A stretch of DNA of 55,484 nt, from contig SIAI01000030.1 of the NCBI GenBank assembly GCA_009691855.1, positions 1 through 55,484 of the forward strand. The letters run 5' to 3'. The DNA is from Planctomycetota bacterium (GTDB taxonomy: Bacteria; Planctomycetota; UBA1135; GCA-002686595). Of this stretch, positions 29,313 through 38,652 are shown one piece after another. Made by a program: the position numbers and the translations under genes. Within the stretch, counting starts at the first letter, position 1, and the number at the start of each line of letters is the position of its first letter. The notes under the pieces were generated by a model. The model was not told the DNA's origin. It saw only the letters and a list, made by a program, of their open reading frames with translations, and did not search any database.

Positions 29313-31730
29313 TCAGGCGCTCTTTGCGCGCGCTCCGCGGCGCGGAAAGGAGTCGACCGCGATCGCGAGTGCGCGAGCGCGTTCAGCCTCCTCGACTTGC
29401 GCGCGTTCGTCGGCGTTGATGACGCTGGCCGTGACCGCGCGCTCGAGCAGCGTCTCGGTCGGCTTCTTCTCGAGCTTCTTGTCCTTCAGCGCGTTCTGGA
29501 TCTTCTTGTGCACGCCGGAGGCCTTGTTCACCTTCTCCAGCGCGGCTTCGAGCTGCCCCAGGCCCATCTCGTCGCGCGCCGGCAGGTACACGCCCTTGGT
29601 GAGCTGCTCACGCACGCCCTCGCCCTCGAGCAGCGCGCGCGCGACCTTGTGCGCCACGTGGTCGCGCGGCTCGGCGAACGAGCGCCCGAGCGGGAAGGCG
29701 AGCCAGCGCAGGACCCAGGCGGCGGGACGCAGCGGCAGGTTGTCGACGAAACCCATGAAGGCTTCCTGTGCCTGATGGTGCGCGTGCTCGCAGGCCCAGC
29801 GCAGCATGGCGAGGTCGCGCTCCTTCGAGCCCTCGTCGTAGAAGCGCTTCAGCGCCGCCGAGGAGAGGTACAGCCAGGCGTGGATGTCGGCCAGACGGCC
29901 GGTGAGCGACTCCTTGCGCTTGAGCGAACCGCCCAGCGTGCCCATGGCGATGTCCGCGGCCAGCGCGAAGGCCGAGGAGAGGCGCGTCGAGCGCTTGTAG
30001 TAGGCCGCCGCCGGGCCGCTGACCGGCACGTTCACGAGGGCGCCGTTGGTCAGGCCCAGCCACAGCGCGCGGGCCACGTTCTGGAACACGAAGCCGACGT
30101 GCCCGAAGAAGGCGCGGTCGAAGCGCGCCAGGTCTTTCTCCAAGGCGCCGCGCATCTCGTCCTGCACGAACGGGTGGCAGCGGATCGCGCCTTGGCCGAA
30201 GACGATCATCGAGCGCGTCAGGATGTTTGCGCCCTCGACGGTGATGCTGATCGGCAGGCCCGCGTACTCGCCGCCGATGACGTTGCGCGGCCCCTGGCAG
30301 ATGCCGGCTCCGCCGACCACGTCCATGGCGTCGTTGACGACCACGCGCATGCCCTCGGTCAGGTAGCACTTGGCGATGGCCGAGGCGACCGAGGGCTTCT
30401 CGCCCGCGTCCACCGCGCCCACCGTCAGGCGCCGCGTGGCATCCATCATGTACGTCAGGCCGGCGATGCGCGCCAGGCGCTCTTCGATGCCCTCGAAGCG
30501 CCCGATCTCCAGGCCGAACTGCTGGCGCACCGTGGCGTAGGCGCTGACCGTGCGCGTGGCCAGGATCGCCGCGCCCGACGACATCGAGGGCAGCGAGATG
30601 CCGCGCCCGGCCGCCAACGACTGCATCAGCATCATCCAGCCGCGCCCGGCCATCTCCTTGCCGCCGATGATGAAGTCCAGCGGCACGAACACGCCCTTGC
30701 CGCGCGTGGGCCCGTTCATGAAGGCGATGCCCAGCGGGTCGTGGCGCTCACCGATGTCCACGCCCGGGAGATCCGCCGGGACGAGCGCGCAGGTGATGCC
30801 CAGATCCTCCTTGTCGCCGAGCTTCTTCTCGGGGTCGAACAGGCGGAAGGCCAGGCCGATCACGGTGGCGACCGGCGCCAGCGTGATGTAGCGCTTGTCC
30901 CAGTCCAGGCGCATGCCCAGCACCTTCTTGCCGTTGAAGGTGCCCTCGCACACGACGCCCTTGCTGCGCATCGCGCCGGCGTCGGAGCCGGCGTGCGGCT
31001 CGGTCAGCGCGAAGCAGGGGATCTCGTCGCCCTTGGCGAGCTTGGGCAGGTAGTTCTTCTTCTGCTCGTCGGTGCCGTAGTGCATCAACAGCTCGGCCGG
31101 GCCGAGCGAGTTGGGCACCATCACGCTCACCGCCAGCGCCGTCGAGCGCGTGGCGAGCTTGCGCACCACGGCCGAGTGCGCCGCGGCCGAGAAGCCCAGG
31201 CCCCCGAACTCCTCGGGGATGATCATGCCCATGAAGCCCTGGCGCTTGACGAACTCCCACACCTCGGGCGAGAGGTCGCCGGCCTGGTTCACCTGCCACT
31301 CGCTGACCATGCCGCAGACCCTCTCGCACGGACCGTCGAGGAAGGCCTGCTCCTTGGCGTTGAGCTCCTTGGGCTGGAAGCCGAGCAGGCGCTTCCACTT
31401 CGGACGACCGGTGAAGAACTCGGCCTCCCAGCCGACCGTGCCGGCCTCGATGGCGACCTTCTCGGTGTCGCTCATCTTGGGCAGGATCGGCGCGATCAGC
31501 GGCAGGATGCGCGCGGTCAGCAGTTCACGCCGCACGCCGACGAGTCCGGTCAGCGCGGCGACGAGCGCGAACAGCCCGGCGCCGAACAAGAACACGAACA
31601 TCTGCGCCGGCTCCGAGAACCACCAGCCGGTGAACAGGAGTGCCCCCGGAACGACCCAGCCGAGCCAAGCTCGACCGTGATAGAAGAGGGCGACGGCGGC
31701 CACGAACGCGGCGAGTGCGTAGAGCATCAT
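29313..31730 (-). CDS. fadE: Acyl-CoA dehydrogenase, FadE type
   Basis: An 805-residue enzyme close to the size of E. coli FadE (814). The N-terminus has two or three hydrophobic helices (residues 2-70) that should tether it to the membrane. The dehydrogenase core follows: FMGMIIPEEFGGLGFSAAAH, CFALTEPHAGSDAGAMRSKG (FAD site), MNGPTRGKGVFVPLDFIIGG and ITVEGANILTRSMIVFGQGA with the catalytic-region Glu. The last 270 residues are the FadE-specific C-terminal domain (DUF1974). It oxidises acyl-CoA to trans-2-enoyl-CoA in beta-oxidation. It lies downstream of glpD in the same direction, but a hairpin at 31812-31846 separates them. MM at the start leaves 31730 or 31727 equally possible. Confidence 0.93.
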   Translation of the reverse strand: MMLYALAAFVAAVALFYHGRAWLGWVVPGALLFTGWWFSEPAQMFVFLFGAGLFALVAALTGLVGVRRELLTARILPLIAPILPKMSDTEKVAIEAGTVGWEAEFFTGRPKWKRLLGFQPKELNAKEQAFLDGPCERVCGMVSEWQVNQAGDLSPEVWEFVKRQGFMGMIIPEEFGGLGFSAAAHSAVVRKLATRSTALAVSVMVPNSLGPAELLMHYGTDEQKKNYLPKLAKGDEIPCFALTEPHAGSDAGAMRSKGVVCEGTFNGKKVLGMRLDWDKRYITLAPVATVIGLAFRLFDPEKKLGDKEDLGITCALVPADLPGVDIGERHDPLGIAFMNGPTRGKGVFVPLDFIIGGKEMAGRGWMMLMQSLAAGRGISLPSMSSGAAILATRTVSAYATVRQQFGLEIGRFEGIEERLARIAGLTYMMDATRRLTVGAVDAGEKPSVASAIAKCYLTEGMRVVVNDAMDVVGGAGICQGPRNVIGGEYAGLPISITVEGANILTRSMIVFGQGAIRCHPFVQDEMRGALEKDLARFDRAFFGHVGFVFQNVARALWLGLTNGALVNVPVSGPAAAYYKRSTRLSSAFALAADIAMGTLGGSLKRKESLTGRLADIHAWLYLSSAALKRFYDEGSKERDLAMLRWACEHAHHQAQEAFMGFVDNLPLRPAAWVLRWLAFPLGRSFAEPRDHVAHKVARALLEGEGVREQLTKGVYLPARDEMGLGQLEAALEKVNKASGVHKKIQNALKDKKLEKKPTETLLERAVTASVINADERAQVEEAERARALAIAVDSFPRRGARAKSA

Positions 31731-31811
31731 GAGCGGGTTCGAGACCGCGGCTAGAGCGACCTCGGTGGGGGCTAGGGTAACCCTATCGGTTAGCGGACGG
31801 TGCTACCCAAG

Positions 31812-31846
31812 CCCTTCCCGGCCAACGCCTTACGGCCAGGGAAGGG
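31812..31846 (-). terminator. Hairpin between glpD and fadE
   Basis: CCCTTCCCGGCC and GGCC-A-GGGAAGGG pair into a 12-bp stem with one bulge and a 10-base loop. It sits about 40 bases after the glpD stop and 80 bases before the fadE start. No T-run follows. The remaining bases of 31731-31886 show nothing else. Confidence 0.5.
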
Positions 31847-31886
31847 TTCCGCATCGGAGCCGGCCTCGCGGGCCTAAAACGAGCCC

Positions 31887-33587
31887 TCACAAGGGCTTGA
31901 GCGCGACCTCCAGGAGCGGCGCGCGGGCCCCTTCGGTGCGCCAGAGGTGGCCTGCAGCGAGGGCGCGTGCGAGGTCCGCGCGCTCCTCGGCCAGGCGCGC
32001 GCTCGACCACGTGAGCGCGCTCGCCAGGCGTTCGAGCACGCGCTCGCGCGCAGCCTCGACCTCCGCCCGCGGGCCGTGGCCGAGGTCCGTGCGGCGCAGG
32101 AAGAAGTCGCGCGCTCCGAGGCAGTCCTCGTGGCGTACGGCCCAGTCGACCTCGCCCAGCAAGGTCTCGGCGTCGAGCGGCGAGCGTCCTTGCTCGACGC
32201 GGCCGCAAAACTCCTGCACCGCCGGAACGAGCGCCGCGTAGCGCCGCTGCCAGGCCGGCACGATCGCATCGCGCGCCCGCGGCGCGTGGCCGGAGGCGTC
32301 GAGGCGCGACCAGTCCGGGCGCGCGACCGGCGCGTCGAAGGCGCCGCGCAGGCGCAGCACGCGCGTCGGCGAATGGCGCGCGGCGTCGCCGCGGCCGAGG
32401 TCGGCCGCCACGCGCGCGCCCAGGCGCTCGGCCATCGAGCGGAAGGCGGTCAGCTTGCCGCCCGCGATCGTGTACACGCTGCCCTCGTGCGCCACGCGCT
32501 CTTCGCGCGAGCGCGCCGAGGGGCTGTTCTCGGCCGCCAGCAGCGGACGCAGGCCGGCCCAGCTGGAGAGCACGTCCGCTTCGCCGAGCGCGGCGCCCGG
32601 CACCAGGCCATTGGCTGAATCGAGCAGGTACTGCACCTCGGCGCGCGTGGTGTGCACCGGCGCGTCGCTCGCGGCATCGAGATCGGTCGTGCCGATCACC
32701 GTGCCGCGCGGCCAGGGGATCAGGAACATGATCCGGCCGTCTACCGGCGAGGGGAAGATCACGGCGCCGTCGGTGGGCAGGCGCTCGCGTGCCACCAGGA
32801 TGTGGCTGCCGCGCGTGGCGCGGATCCAGCCGCCGCCCAGGCCCGCGCGCGCGCGCAGCGCGTCGGTGAAGGGCCCGCCAGCCAGGACCACGGCGCGTGG
32901 GGTGAGCTCGAACTCGCGCCCGCTCAGTCGGTCGCAGAGTTGCACGCGCGCGCCGCCGCGACCGTTCTCGACGTTCAGCGCCTCGACGCGCGACAGCGCC
33001 AGGGCGCCGCGCCCAAGCGCGCTCAGCGCCACGGACAGCGTCAGGCGCGCGTCGAGCGTGGCGCCGTCGAGGTACGCGCCGCCGCCCACGAGATCCGGCG
33101 CGCGCACGCCGGGGATGCGCTGCGCGACGCTGCGCGCGCCCAGGAGCCGCGGCAGGCCGAGCACGCGCGGCACGGAGACGAGCGTGTACGCCAGCAGGCC
33201 CGCGGCCAGCTTGAGGCGCCCGGTCGGACCGCCGCGGTGCACGGGGAAGACGAAGGTTTCGGGCCACACCAGGCCGGCCGCGTTGCGCAGCAGGAGGCCG
33301 CGCTCCAGGCACGAGTCGCGCACCAGGCCGATCTCGAGGCGCTCTAGATAGCGCAGCCCGCCGTGAATCAGGCGCGAGGAGGCGCTGGAGGTCGCCGAGG
33401 CCCAGTCGTCGCGCTCGACCAGCGCCGTGCGCAGGCCGCGCGCCACGAGGTCCAGAGCCAGGCCGGCGCCGGTGATGCCGCCGCCGATGACGAGCACGTC
33501 GAGCTGCACGCGCTCGAGCTCGGCGAAGCGTTGCGCGCGCGTGGCGAGGTGGGCTTGGCTGGACATCGGGAGCGTGTCCCGCGGCAT
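31887..33587 (-). CDS. glpD: FAD-dependent glycerol-3-phosphate dehydrogenase
   Basis: A 566-residue flavoprotein that oxidises sn-glycerol 3-phosphate to dihydroxyacetone phosphate and passes electrons to quinone. The FAD-binding beta-alpha-beta is VLVIGGGITGAGLALD (about residues 32-47), followed by ASATSSASSRLIHGGLRYLE, typical of GlpD. Later signatures are RATRGSHILVARERL, PWPRGTVIGTTDLDA, SWAGLRPLL and YTIAGGKLTAFRSMAE. The C-terminal helical domain (about 415-566) is complete. It starts 31 bases after the SGNH hydrolase gene in the same direction. A start at 33566 (MSSQAHL) is possible; neither has a clear ribosome site. With FadE it suggests use of glycerolipids. Confidence 0.94.
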   Translation of the reverse strand: MPRDTLPMSSQAHLATRAQRFAELERVQLDVLVIGGGITGAGLALDLVARGLRTALVERDDWASATSSASSRLIHGGLRYLERLEIGLVRDSCLERGLLLRNAAGLVWPETFVFPVHRGGPTGRLKLAAGLLAYTLVSVPRVLGLPRLLGARSVAQRIPGVRAPDLVGGGAYLDGATLDARLTLSVALSALGRGALALSRVEALNVENGRGGARVQLCDRLSGREFELTPRAVVLAGGPFTDALRARAGLGGGWIRATRGSHILVARERLPTDGAVIFPSPVDGRIMFLIPWPRGTVIGTTDLDAASDAPVHTTRAEVQYLLDSANGLVPGAALGEADVLSSWAGLRPLLAAENSPSARSREERVAHEGSVYTIAGGKLTAFRSMAERLGARVAADLGRGDAARHSPTRVLRLRGAFDAPVARPDWSRLDASGHAPRARDAIVPAWQRRYAALVPAVQEFCGRVEQGRSPLDAETLLGEVDWAVRHEDCLGARDFFLRRTDLGHGPRAEVEAARERVLERLASALTWSSARLAEERADLARALAAGHLWRTEGARAPLLEVALKPL

Positions 33588-33618
33588 GGTAGCGCCGGGG
33601 ACGAGCCCCGCTGCATCG

Positions 33619-35133
33619 TCATTCCAGCGCCGCGCGCTGCAGCTGGAACACGACGCAGTGGCGCTGGTCGTCGCCGCGGTAGACGTAGTCCGAGGATTCG
33701 AAGCGCAGGTTCAGGAACGCGCGGCCGTCCAGGGCGGGCGGGATAGGCACGTCCAGCGCGAGTTCGGCGTCGGGCGCGAGCTCGAAGGCGCCGAGCTCCA
33801 GCTCCTCCAGGAAGATGCGCGTGCGCGCGCCCTTCAGGGCCACGTCGGGCAGCGCGCGGCCGCGCACGACCAGCTCGCGCGCGCCTGCGGGGCGCTGCAG
33901 GACGAGCGAGCAGTAGGGCGAGACGCGCCCCTCGCGGTCCAGGCCGCCGTGGACCTGGCCGGCCTCGGCCTTGGTGAGCTCGGGCAGGTCGATGACCGCG
34001 ACCGGGTTTTTCAGCAGCTCTTGCAGCCGGCGGCGGTTTTCCGGATCGCGTGCGAACTCGAGCCCGCGCGGCGCCCAGGCCGCGGCCAGTGCGTCGGCCT
34101 CGGGCCACGCGCCGAGCGTGACGCCCGGCAGGAGGTTGCGCGCGCGGATCGTGCCGTACAGGCACTGCGCGACCAGCGCGTTGCCCTTGGGACTCCAGTG
34201 CGGATCGATGGGCGTGACCCAGTTCGTCTTGTCCGTGGCGAGCTCGAGCGGCAGGTAGAGCTGCGTGTCGGCCTCGAGTTCGGCGCCCAGGTTGGCGTAC
34301 AGCGTCGGCGCCAGCGGGCCCCAGTGCACGACGAGCAGGTGCCGCGGCGCGTCCGGCAGCTCGGCCATCGTCGCGCGCAGTCGTTGCACGGCCGCCAGCG
34401 CGCCGGCGAAGCGCGTGCGGCTCTCCCAGTCCTCGCCGCGCGACAGGAAGTTGCGCGTGTCCTGCCCCAGGAAGGACTGCGCGAAGCGATCGAGCAGCAA
34501 GGAATCACCGCGCTCGGGGTGCCGCGGGGCGAAGCTCGCCTCGGTTCCGAAGCCGCGCACGCCGGTCACGTCGTCCAGGTCGTTCGAGTACGTGACCTGG
34601 ATGACGAGGTTGGGCCGCAGGCGATCGAGCTGGCGGCGCAGGTAGGCGCACTCGGACTCGATGTTCCAGCTGTTGACCGCCAGGTGCAGGCACTCGAAGC
34701 GCGGCTGGGGCTCGGCCGCGCGCGCGCCGAGCTCCTGCTCGAGCACCGCGCCGAAGCGCTCCGCCTCGGCCACGTTCAGGCCGAAGACGTACGAATCGCC
34801 CAGCAGCACGATGCGCACGACGCCGGCCGGCTTCTCCAGCGCGAAGGCGCGCTCACGCATGCCCATGGCGTTGGTGGTCGAGGTGCCGCGCAGGCTGTTG
34901 GGCAGCAGCACGCGCGCGACGTCCGCGTCCGGGTGCGAGTCGAAGGTGTTGTTGTTGCCCTCGGTGAGCTTCTGGATCACCTGGCGCTGGACCTCGGGAT
35001 CGCGCAGGGCGTCCTCGCCGAAGAACACCGAACCGCTCTTGGCCTGCGCCAGGCCGCGGAACAGCAGCGCGCAGGTCAGCGCCAGGCCAACGCACAGCGT
35101 GGACAGGACCACGACCGCGTGACGCAGGGTCAC
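33619..35133 (-). CDS. Membrane-anchored SGNH/GDSL hydrolase
   Basis: A 504-residue protein from GTG 35133, which starts just before a signal-anchor helix (residues 5-26, AVVVLSTLCVGLALTCALLF). The SGNH fold is supported by IVLLGDSYVFGLNV (nucleophile Ser114), NSWNIESECAYLRRQL (block with Gly/Asn replaced by Asn-rich sequence) and the Asp-His pair in PIDPHWSPKGNALVA. The C-terminal 120 residues look like a beta-sandwich (LELGAFELAPDAELALDVPI). It is related to SGNH proteins acting on surface polysaccharide acyl groups; the exact reaction is unknown. The frame is open further upstream, but that part overlaps dinG and is not coding-like. It lies between dinG and glpD. Confidence 0.82.
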   Translation of the reverse strand: MTLRHAVVVLSTLCVGLALTCALLFRGLAQAKSGSVFFGEDALRDPEVQRQVIQKLTEGNNNTFDSHPDADVARVLLPNSLRGTSTTNAMGMRERAFALEKPAGVVRIVLLGDSYVFGLNVAEAERFGAVLEQELGARAAEPQPRFECLHLAVNSWNIESECAYLRRQLDRLRPNLVIQVTYSNDLDDVTGVRGFGTEASFAPRHPERGDSLLLDRFAQSFLGQDTRNFLSRGEDWESRTRFAGALAAVQRLRATMAELPDAPRHLLVVHWGPLAPTLYANLGAELEADTQLYLPLELATDKTNWVTPIDPHWSPKGNALVAQCLYGTIRARNLLPGVTLGAWPEADALAAAWAPRGLEFARDPENRRRLQELLKNPVAVIDLPELTKAEAGQVHGGLDREGRVSPYCSLVLQRPAGARELVVRGRALPDVALKGARTRIFLEELELGAFELAPDAELALDVPIPPALDGRAFLNLRFESSDYVYRGDDQRHCVVFQLQRAALE

Positions 35134-35218
35134 GGGCGGGCTCCGGCGCGCGAGCGGTGGCAGACTTCCATCGGCGGCGACGTTACCAGAGCGAACCGCC
35201 GCTTCCAGCGTGGCGTGT

Positions 35219-38200
35219 TCACGCCTCGGGCGTCCAGGCGGCGAAGTCGCGCTGGAGCCCGCGCCGGCGCACCTCGGCTTTGAGGCCCATGTGGGCCAGG
35301 GCCTCGTCGATGCAGCGCTCGCTCTCGCCCAGCACGAGCCGCGCACGGCGGGCCTCGCTCTCGGCCTCGCGCAGCTCGGCTTCCCAGGCATTCTCGAGCG
35401 GCAGCTCTTGCAGGAATGCGCGCTGGCGCGGGTCGAGGATGCGCTTGTCGAGCACGAACACGCAGCCCTTGTCGGACTCCTTGCGCATCAGGCGCCCGAA
35501 GCCCTGGCGGAACTTGGCCAGCGCGCGCGGCAGGTAGATCGTGCGCCGCTGCTCGGCCGCGCCCAGGGCCGCGCACTGCGCGTGGTGGTAGCGGTCGGGG
35601 ACGCCGAAGGGCAGGCGCGCGAGCACCAGGTACTCGAGCGTCGCGCCGGGGAAGTCCGCCCCGTACCAGAAGGCGTCCAGGCCGAGCAGCGTGGAGTCGA
35701 TCTGGTTGCGGAACAGTTGCCCGAGCTCTTCCTTGGTGGTGCCGCGCATGCGCTGCCACCAGAAGGGCAGGCCCCGCGCGGCGAAGAACGGCTCCAGGCG
35801 CGCGCCGATCGCGGCCACGTCCTCGGCGTTGGTGAACAGCGCCAGGAGTCGTCCGCGCGTGCGCTCGGCCAGGTAGCCGATGAAGCGCGCGGCGTACTCG
35901 AGGTAGGCCTGCTTGTCGCCGACCGGCGGCGCGTCGCGCGGCACGGCTACCAGCACGCGCGCGTAGTCGAAGGCCTCGGGCGCGCGGAAGGACGCGAGCG
36001 GCATGGGCTCGCGCTCCTCCTCGGGCGCCGGTTCGGCGGCGCGCGCGAGACCCAGGTAGGCCGAGGCCGAATCGAAGCCGCCGCGCAGCCAGGTGGTGGC
36101 CGAGAGCAGCACCGCGCCGGCGAGGTTCGGGTAGTAGCGCCGGCCCAGGTACTCGTGCGGCAGCAAGACGCGCGTGGCCAGCAGGTCCTCGTCCGCCGCG
36201 CTCGTCTCGAGGTCGTGGAAGCTCTCGCGACCGAAGCTCGGCGAGCCGCGCTCGTCGCGCGGGATCCAGGCTTCGACCGCGCCGCGCTGCTCCTCGAGCT
36301 CCAGGCGCAGGATCTCGAGCGCGCGCCGCAGACGCGGCGCCTCACGGCTGGGCAAGGCGCCGTCGAGCGCCTCGGAGAGCTGCGCCAGGGCGCTGGCGAG
36401 CTCGGCCAGCGCCGCGCGCAGCGCGCCGTGGGCGGTGCACAGCGCGGCGCCGCAGCGCTCGACGTACTCGCGGAACAGCGAGTGTTGGTCGGCCTCTTGG
36501 CGCTCGCGCACGCGCTCCGCGCGCCAGCGCTTGAAGGCCTGGCACTGCGTGGCGAGATCGGCCAGCGCGGCGTGCGCGGCGAGCACGGCCCGCGCCGCGA
36601 GCGTGGCCTGGGCCGCGGCCTCGCTGCCGTCGAGCGCCAACACGCGCACGCGCTCCAGCGGCTTGCGCCCGTCGCCGCCGAGGCGCAGCAATGTGCTCTC
36701 GAGCGCGCGCAATCCGACCGAGCTGCTGAAGGCGTTCAGGGCCACGTCGTGCAGGTGCTCGCACTCGTCGAACACCAGGTGCTGGAAGAAGTCGCGCCGC
36801 GCCAGCGCCAGGGCGTGGTTGGTGATCACCACGTGCGCGCGCTCGGCCGCGCGCAACGCCGCGTCGGCTCCGCAGGTGGCGCGATCGGCGGCGAAGGCGC
36901 AGCAGCCTGTGGTGCTGCGCGTGGCGCGCACCAGGCGCTCGCTCGCGGCGCGCGCGGAGCCGGAGTCCTGGCCGCCGAGCGGCGCGCGCGCCACGAAGCG
37001 ATCCAGGTCGCCGTCCTCGTCGCTCAAGGCAAACTGCGCCAGCGCGTTCCAGGCCAGCCACTCCTCGGACGCATCCTCCGTCGCCGGCACCTGCAAGCAC
37101 AGCGCGCGCCAGCACAGGTAGTTCTCGCGGCCCTTGAGCACGCGCACGTCGATGTCGCTGGCGCCCGCGGCCTGGCGCAGGAGCTCCAGCGCCAGCGGCG
37201 TCTCGCGCTCACGCGCCTGCTCCTGCAGCACGCGCGTGTAGGTCGCCACGCCGACACGCACGTTGTTGCGCCGCGCCCACAGCGCGACCGGCACCAGGTA
37301 CGCCAGCGTCTTGCCCGTGCCGGTGGGGGCGTGGATCAAGCGCAGCTCGCGGCGCCCGAAGCCCTCGGCGATCACGCGCGCGACGCCGTGCTGGCCGGGG
37401 CGATAGCTTTCCCCCTCGCCGGCGAAGGCGCGCGGCAGGTGCACCTCGAAGATCTCGTCGATCGCGCGCAGGTCGGCGGCGTCGAGCGTGCGCTCTTCCT
37501 CGAGGCGCAGCGCGGGCGGAGCGCTCGCCGGCGCGCCGGCCGCGCGCGTCCAGCGCGGGCGCGCCACCTCGAGCGCGGCGAAGAGTTCGGAGTGTTCGCG
37601 CGCCGCGCTCGACAGGCGCGCGTCGCGCAGCTCGTAGCTCTCGGGTTCGAGCGCGCGCGCCGGATCGCGCCAGACGCTCGGGTGTTCCAGCAGCGCCAGC
37701 ACCACGGCCACGTCCTCGGCGCGCTCGCGTCCCTCGCGGGCGAGACACGCGGCCGCAGCCGAGAGCGCGTGCGCCAGCAGCGCGCGCGCCGGCTCGGGCC
37801 GCGCCAGGACGCGCGCCGCGAGCACGCCCAGCGCCGCGCGCAGGTGTGCCGGCTCGAGCGCGCGCAGGCCGCGCTCCGGCGTACGCCCGAGCAGCTCGGC
37901 CGCCAGCGCTTCGCCCTCGGCTGCCAGCCGTCCCGGCAGGCACAGCGCCGCGATCTCGCTCAGGTCCAGCACGCGCAGGTCGAGCGGCGCGCCCACGCTG
38001 CGCAGCCAAACGAGCAGCGGCTCGCGCGCCGCGGTGATCACGGTGCGCCGCGCCAGGAAGGCGGCCAGATCGGCCAGCACGGCGGCGGGTTCGCTCGCCG
38101 CGGCGAGATCGGCCGCGTGCAGGCCGAAGTCCTGGGCGATGCGCGCGCCGAGGGTCTCCGCCTCCGCACTCGCCGCGCCGACCCGACACGAGGCCTCGAA

Positions 38201-38395
38201 ACTCTCCCAGCGTTCCGTGCTCGTGCTGCGCAGCGCGCTCACGCGCAGCAGTCGATCGCGGCCCGGCTCGCCACCGGTGGCCCAAAGCGTCGCGAAGGCG
38301 AGCTCCCGCGGACATGCCACGGACCAGGCGCTCGCAGACTGGACCGCGGGCGATGGGCCCGCGCCCCAGGGCAGGCCGTCGCTCACGCGGATCAT
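35219..38395 (-). CDS. dinG: DinG-family ATP-dependent DNA helicase with a degenerate exonuclease domain
   Basis: A 1058-residue superfamily 2 helicase (XPD/DinG type). Residues 30-150 align by pattern with a DnaQ-like exonuclease domain, but the DxE of motif I is replaced (ATLWATGGEPGRDRLL, with T36 and W38) and the HN..FD motif is lost, so this domain is probably inactive. Helicase motifs: Walker A APTGTGKT (356-363), VATYTRVLQEQ, DEAH variant DECEH (543-547), VVITNHALAL, LLSATTWLRG and FRQGFGRLMRKESDKG (motif VI). Cys428 in KGRENYLC plus Cys433, Cys498/499 and Cys508 could bind a 4Fe-4S cluster. Start 38395; TATTCT lies 8 bases upstream. Roles in replication-fork or R-loop repair are known for the family. 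Confidence 0.9.
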   Translation of the reverse strand: MIRVSDGLPWGAGPSPAVQSASAWSVACPRELAFATLWATGGEPGRDRLLRVSALRSTSTERWESFEASCRVGAASAEAETLGARIAQDFGLHAADLAAASEPAAVLADLAAFLARRTVITAAREPLLVWLRSVGAPLDLRVLDLSEIAALCLPGRLAAEGEALAAELLGRTPERGLRALEPAHLRAALGVLAARVLARPEPARALLAHALSAAAACLAREGRERAEDVAVVLALLEHPSVWRDPARALEPESYELRDARLSSAAREHSELFAALEVARPRWTRAAGAPASAPPALRLEEERTLDAADLRAIDEIFEVHLPRAFAGEGESYRPGQHGVARVIAEGFGRRELRLIHAPTGTGKTLAYLVPVALWARRNNVRVGVATYTRVLQEQARERETPLALELLRQAAGASDIDVRVLKGRENYLCWRALCLQVPATEDASEEWLAWNALAQFALSDEDGDLDRFVARAPLGGQDSGSARAASERLVRATRSTTGCCAFAADRATCGADAALRAAERAHVVITNHALALARRDFFQHLVFDECEHLHDVALNAFSSSVGLRALESTLLRLGGDGRKPLERVRVLALDGSEAAAQATLAARAVLAAHAALADLATQCQAFKRWRAERVRERQEADQHSLFREYVERCGAALCTAHGALRAALAELASALAQLSEALDGALPSREAPRLRRALEILRLELEEQRGAVEAWIPRDERGSPSFGRESFHDLETSAADEDLLATRVLLPHEYLGRRYYPNLAGAVLLSATTWLRGGFDSASAYLGLARAAEPAPEEEREPMPLASFRAPEAFDYARVLVAVPRDAPPVGDKQAYLEYAARFIGYLAERTRGRLLALFTNAEDVAAIGARLEPFFAARGLPFWWQRMRGTTKEELGQLFRNQIDSTLLGLDAFWYGADFPGATLEYLVLARLPFGVPDRYHHAQCAALGAAEQRRTIYLPRALAKFRQGFGRLMRKESDKGCVFVLDKRILDPRQRAFLQELPLENAWEAELREAESEARRARLVLGESERCIDEALAHMGLKAEVRRRGLQRDFAAWTPEA

Positions 38396-38403
38396 CGCCG
38401 CAG

Positions 38404-38409
38404 AGAATA
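38404..38409 (-). promoter_or_regulatory. Candidate -10 of a leaderless promoter (dinG)
   Basis: TATTCT on the minus strand, 8 bases before the ATG at 38395; no Shine-Dalgarno. Confidence 0.45.
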
Positions 38410-38535
38410 GCGTCGTGTCAGCCGCCCGCGGCGTGGTCGCTCGCGCCAGCGCACAGCGGTTGCGCGGGCGACGAGGCCTCCGTGAGCATGGCGAAGAGGC
38501 CGGCCGCTTCGCTAGACGGCCTGCGGGCAGTCCAT

Positions 38536-38541
38536 TAGGAT
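38536..38541 (+). promoter_or_regulatory. Candidate -10 for the leucine dehydrogenase gene
   Basis: TAGGAT, the same hexamer seen before the starts at 47876 and 54309, lies about 110 bases before the ATG at 38653 in the 257-base divergent region. It would give a leader of about 100 nt. No -35 or ribosome site recognised; the rest of the region shows nothing. Confidence 0.3.
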
Positions 38542-38652
38542 TCCGCGCCCTCGTTCGCACCGGACTGGGGTTTCGCAGAGGCTCCCAGCGGGTCTCCCGC
38601 GCGCTTTCAGGCCTGCCTACGACACCGTCCTTCCCCCGGACTAGAGCAACCG

